Source: Dryas octopetala (Eukaryota; Streptophyta; Magnoliopsida; Rosales; Rosaceae). From it: a DNA stretch of 64,000 nt. Positions 59,575 through 64,000 of the stretch are shown here, in pieces (the stretch's first letter is position 1; the number at the start of each line of letters is the position of its first letter). Location: NCBI GenBank assembly GCA_963921425.1, contig OY992833.1:16099738-16163737 (forward strand), given 5' to 3'. A program made the translations under genes and the position numbers. The notes beneath the pieces were generated by a model. It was given only the letters and a program-made list of their open reading frames with translations, ran no database searches and was not told the origin of the DNA.

Positions 59575-59720
59575 GTAGCAAAGGAGAGAACCGGTTCTTA
59601 AGCCCATAAATTTCACAGTCAGGTTACTGGAGGTCCGATCCTCAAACCATAAACACAGACACGAGTTTACTGTAGGTCCGGTCCTCAAGAGTGAGGACCG
59701 GTCCTCAATCCTAGTTTTCT
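59575..59720. repeat. Cluster 2 of GGTCCGGTCCTCAA motifs
   Basis: gagaaccggttcttaag, gaggtccgatcctcaaa, taggtccggtcctcaag and gaggaccggtcctcaat occur in 140 bp. This is the same motif family as the cluster at 58.0 kb, again with the gagaaccggttct palindrome. Confidence 0.85.
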
Positions 59721-60600
59721 CAAACACCAATTTTTTTGAATTTTTATAAAATGTAATTCAATCTAACCTCCTACAATATTTGTTTTCACATTGGTACAAA
59801 TTTCAGCCACAAACAAATTTCAGCCAAAAACAAATTTCACAGGTCAATAATTAAATAAAAGCATAATGACAATAGAGTTTGGGGAAAAACTGGACAAGTC
59901 AGAGAACACAGTTACCTTCCCAGTTCCTTGGTTATATTGCACCGAACACAGTTACCTTTCCAGATAGTATGAGGAATTGCTGAAAACAACCAATTTACAA
60001 TCCATAAATTCCATCAGTTGTGAAAAGATAAAGTTTCTGGTATGGTAGAGCTACACACACAGTAAGCAACTAGTTTAGGAACCAATAATCATCTGTTGAT
60101 GCTATTAACAAACTTTAGCCATGAAATAGTTGTCAATCAAACCCACGCTGCCAGATGCCTGCAATTAGTTCCTTCATCAGTTACAAGGTGGGCGGCGGCT
60201 CATATTGGTGGTAGCATAAGTTGCTATGGATTTTTCTTCTCACTAACCTTGTACCAGTTTGAAATTTGGTTGTTTAACAGGGAAACAAAAGGGGGATCGG
60301 TCTGAAAACAATGGTGAGGAAGGAGAGAGTTGTCAGAAAACGTAAGGCTACCAATTCACCAACGGATGAATATTAGCTGGGCCAACATATCAATAGCCAA
60401 AATATAAAATGACATATTTACAAATTTAACCATCACAGAAACTATTGTTCATTTTAGTTATAACTGTTGTCCCCTATGTTGTAGTGGAATTAGGTGGCTC
60501 ATGTCAGGCACAGTAAATAGTGCACTGTTTGGAGAATAACACAAACTAACTTAAACATTAGTTATGATATTAGTTGGCTTTGCTGAGATTTGTAGTAGTG

Positions 60601-61146
60601 GTATCATCATAAAGCAATTATTTATGAACATGCATTGTATATGACAATATCATGAAGTTACATTTTTTATCAACATGACATGCAAGAAATACATTCAAAC
60701 TCCAAACTTGGCCTTTCTTCTTGTCCAGTGTTTAATTTATACAATATATGCAGCACATTTAATTAACATGTATTATTAATTAGGCCTGAATGGGGTATCA
60801 TTAGTGTATGGAGTTCAACATTATTGATCCGACAAGCTAGAAGTCTGAATTAATTTAAGCACATGTTGAAGACTTGAAGGTAGTCACTAATTGACTAACA
60901 TGGTATCATAGAACATATTACTGCATTATTCAATATTCGTAGATGGAACATGTCTGTCAAGTCATTCTCAAGTCATTTCACAGAAATTAATAATTCGGCC
61001 ATAGGAATCACAAGCCACACATGATTCTTGTCCTCTAGCTACACTTGGGTTATGTCTCTCCGTGGTTTATATAATATTGCTATGATTTAATCTTTTTTGA
61101 ATCTTTTTTGTTTTATTTTAAACTTTTAAAATCTCAAGTAGTGGAG

Positions 61147-61194
<48 letters not shown>

Positions 61195-62646
61195 ATAATT
61201 AATTAATTTCCAATCTTCACTTTGAAAGGCAATTAGTGTTGTCTGAGTAAAACAAACATGCATGCAAACAGATTTCTATTTTGCATGTAGACAGTAAGGG
61301 ACAGACAATTGGATAGAGATCCAGATTAATTAACTCAGAGTAGACAAAAATTACATGCAGCGTGGTAGCTGCATGAGAAACACGTTGCATGTGCAACTGT
61401 CCATTATACGCGTTTTTTCTGTCTCATTCTGAGCCTCCCAGTAATGTATAACTGCGCACCAAGATGCTTCCTCATAATCATACATATATATACACATGCG
61501 TGTTCCAGTTTTTAAATTTTGAAGGGTGGTCTTAAGGCAACTTCCTTGAACCCGGAAATTTTAACGACCCCAAATTCTATAAATTTATATACTTATATGT
61601 TATATTAAGCTCAAATAACGTATATCAAAAGTTGAGAGTTCAATTTTATAGTTTGCTAGGTCTCTAAAATTTAAAGACGGGTCCTGATAGAGAAAAACTT
61701 GTGTACTGAGGACCACTTATGACTTATATATGATGAGTACTATAAGGACGTGTCAGGTTTAGTCATTTGCTAATGTTAATTGTTGGACTGCGATTGATTC
61801 ATACAAAGAAGACATTGCCAATACCCAATAAATGCTCATCTTGTGCATGCATGTCTCCATTCAATACCCAAATAAGAATTTTCATGAAACCATATATGAA
61901 ATTTGTAACTAAATTTAATCTTAAAGTGAGTTTCTAATTTAAGATTTGTGCAGGATAAATTGTGAAATGATCAGTTCAGTAATATTGTTAGGGTCACCAA
62001 GGGCGGATCTACAGAGGAGCAACAGGGGTCAATTGACCCCATTAGTTCAAAATTCTTTCCTTTGATCTTACTCTTGACCCCATAAATGTTAGTTTGATTT
62101 TTTACACTAGGGGCAACGTGTTTGTAGAAATTCCAGGCAACTAATTTTGTAAGAAGGGTTTTGTTTTGATTAACAGAAAGTTATATGAGTTTGCATGTTG
62201 TTTAAAGAAACAATAAATAAAAAAATGGAACAATTATCCATCAGGAATTTAAAGAAATGCCTAGACCTTAATACGTTATAAATGTTTGGATATTGTAACG
62301 TACTTGTCATTGTTGCTGACATTGTGAGCATGGTATCATTAATTTTATCACATCTTTTCCCCTCAAATTTATTGAGAGTTCCATCTAAAATTTGCAACCA
62401 CATATGGTTAAATTAGAGCTGGTTGAGAGTTTATAGTTTCTATTTCAAGGCACTAACAGTTAATTTTTCTCGCCAACTAATTCGCTAAAGAGAAGAGGAG
62501 CAATTAGATATTTTTTTATCTTGCTCTCACATGGAAACATTCTTGGATCCGCCGTCACCAAATCATTTCTCAGATTTTTCTCACCAATTAATATGGCAGC
62601 TCAATCATTCGTTGGCATGCACACTTCAATGCGTGATAAATGACAC
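60601..62646. other. Gene-free AT-rich DNA with a (TA)n microsatellite
   Basis: A (TA)n run of about 40 bases lies at 61151-61190. No open frame or RNA gene is supported. A ctcttgaccccat tract around 62030-62090 looks like a repeat fragment. Confidence 0.45.
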
Positions 62647-63407
62647 TTAAATTTAAGGTATAAATTCAATTTAGACACATAACTATATAAGCTATTTCAA
62701 CGGGGTCCGTGAACTTTAAAATATTTCAAATATACACCCGATCTATTATCTAAATTGAAAAATGAATTTCTGTCCATTGATTCATTGAGAGATCAGTTAA
62801 ATGACAGCTTAGCTTTTGCTGACCGGGATTAATTGGCGACGTGGCGCTATCTCAGCAAATATTTCCCGCCAAATGAGCAACACGAGCCCATAATTTAATA
62901 ATAATAGAGAGAGAGAGACTTTGTGGGCCCGTGTCAGGAGTTAGGTGGACCCGTGTCGCTCATTTCCCGCCAAATGAGCGACACAAGTCCACCTAACCCC
63001 TGACACGGGTCCACAAACTCATCATCTCTTTCTCGCTCGTTGAACACAAGTGAGAGATTTATATTCGAATTTGGGGGAAAACGTAATGTTTTTTAGAGAC
63101 TAAATGGTCAGGAGAGCGTTCGACGAGGGGGAAAGAGGTGATGGGTGTGTGGGCCCGTGTCAAGTGAACATGTGTTACTCATTTGGCAGGAAATGTATGC
63201 TGAGTTGGTGTCACGTTGCCAATTAATCCCCGTTAGCAAAAGGCAAGCTAACATTTAACTGATCTCTCAATAAATTGATGGACGAAATTTCATTTTTCAA
63301 TTTACATAATAAATCAAGTGTATATTTGAAATATTTGAAAGTTCGTAGACTCCGTTGAAATAGTATATATAGTTATGTGTCTAAATTGAATTTATGCCTA
63401 AATTTAA
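62647..63407. mobile_element. Foldback element with nested hairpin
   Basis: The outer arms of about 230 bp are inverted. ttaaatttaaggtataaatt and aatttagacacataactata at the left are complemented at 63360-63407. tgacagcttagcttttgctga pairs with tagcaaaaggcaagctaaca. Inside, 62920-63017 forms a second near-perfect hairpin (ttgtgggcccgtgtcagga against the complement of ctgacacgggtccacaaa) with gctcatttcccgcca near the tip. There is no coding capacity. Confidence 0.8.
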
Positions 63408-63659
63408 ATTCTCTACTTGTTTTGCTTTAAAATGACAATGATTGTTAAGATAAATCAAGACACATGGAGTTAAAGTTTGTATAAAATAAGACTGACTAGC
63501 CTCTCCACGTGCTTTCGAGCGCGTCAATTGGCTTTTCCTGTTTCACATGTGTAGCTTCATCTTTTAATTTAATTTGTTAGTCTATCTTTGATTTATCTGT
63601 ACTAGCTCATATTAATACTTCTTATTTGTCAAAGTGGACCAGCAAATTAAGTTTTAAGT

Positions 63660-64000
63660 AGGGCTGCTCATTGGTCGATTAGGTTCGATAATTAGGCTTA
63701 CCAAAATCAAAACAAAAAATTTCCTTATTTTTCAATTTCGGTATTTTTTCGGTTCGATAATTTTTGTAAACTTCGATTTTGGTAATTTTGGTACCTAATA
63801 CTTTTGCTACATTTTCAATTTAATTATAATAATACTAATTATATATATATATCAATATAAATTTCAATTTAATTAAATATGATGCATAATATATAATATT
63901 TGATATATATATTTGTACAAGTAATAGTGGTACGTAGTTTAGTATAATACTAGTATTAAAAGAAATAATATTAAGATTATTTCAAAGAATATATACTAAG
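63660..64000. mobile_element. Left end of a hAT-like element, cut by the window edge
   Basis: TAGGGCTGctcattggtcga followed by repeated ttcggt / ggttcgat motifs matches the terminal style of the 47.0-48.65 kb hAT element (TAGGGCTGGGTCGGTTtgat). The right end and target duplication lie outside the window. Confidence 0.5.

Larger units (their letters stand above)
55957..60600. mobile_element. CACTA-like DNA transposon, probably non-autonomous
   Basis: The left end CACTACTACAAATCTTTGCA and the complement of the right end CACTACTACAAATCTCAGCA form a ~28 bp inverted repeat (continuing AAGCCAAC). It begins with CACTA, the hallmark of the superfamily. The 4.64 kb interior has fragmentary minus-strand open frames (57040-57560), two clusters of a GGTCCGGTCCTCAA motif and a triple 32-36 bp tandem repeat (59401-59500). 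A long direct repeat (gaaatagttg(c/t)caatcaaa around 59515 and 60120) is also present. No TNP2-type transposase is recognisable. The flanking 3-mers (ATG and GTA) do not match, so the target duplication is unproven. Confidence 0.75.

Overview
This window reads as AT-rich plant nuclear DNA. It has intron-containing genes with GT/AG junctions, chloroplast- and secretory-type leaders, long intergenic stretches full of MITEs and foldback repeats, and a plant-type L1 LINE. The main content is a cluster of flavoprotein (R)-mandelonitrile lyase (hydroxynitrile lyase, MDL) genes. This family is best known from cyanogenic Rosaceae, so a Rosaceae genome (Prunus-like or a close relative) is the most likely source. 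That assignment is inference from the gene family.

Layout. Positions 1-5.5 kb are repeats, including a foldback element and three adjacent copies of a ~350 bp repeat. An MDL pseudogene with only exons 1-2 lies at 5.55-6.44 kb (+). The first intact MDL gene has its promoter at ~7.6 kb, a ~3 kb 5'UTR intron loaded with two MITE/foldback insertions, and its CDS at 10.79-13.28 kb (+). A broken SEC14-like fragment (14.9-15.95 kb) is followed by a hAT-type element with a perfect 8 bp target duplication. From 17.8 to 21.8 kb there is non-coding tandem and dispersed repeat DNA. A nearly full-length LINE (24.07-29.97 kb) sits in a 30 bp minisatellite and is followed by a hAT transposase relic. The second intact MDL gene is at 31.88-37.06 kb (+). 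A tail-to-tail MDL pseudogene with an internal deletion is at 39.09-41.72 kb (-). Foldbacks and a 1.6 kb hAT element lead to an MDL 3' remnant at 49.27-49.81 kb (-), cut off next to a MITE. A complete ten-exon 1-deoxy-D-xylulose-5-phosphate synthase (DXS) gene follows at 50.57-55.09 kb (-). A 4.6 kb CACTA-like element with unusual GGTCCGGTCCTCAA motif clusters occupies 55.96-60.60 kb. A hairpin-rich foldback (62.65-63.41 kb) and the left end of another hAT-like element close the window.

How the genes relate. The five MDL loci form one local duplication series in different states of decay. Three of them share a promoter block (TATATAAG), a 5'UTR intron and the CAG|GGAAAA acceptor before the ATG, so whole genes with regulatory DNA were duplicated. 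Both intact copies keep the FAD-binding and GMC motifs, but carry Asn where the almond enzyme is reported to have its second active-site His. They could therefore be true lyases or diverged GMC oxidoreductases. DXS supplies plastid isoprenoid precursors and has no obvious pathway link to cyanogenesis; its adjacency is probably positional.

I found no CRISPR, phage or prokaryotic features, and I assign no tRNA or rRNA genes. The most unusual signals are the mobile-element architectures and the paralog-defined insertion and deletion histories.
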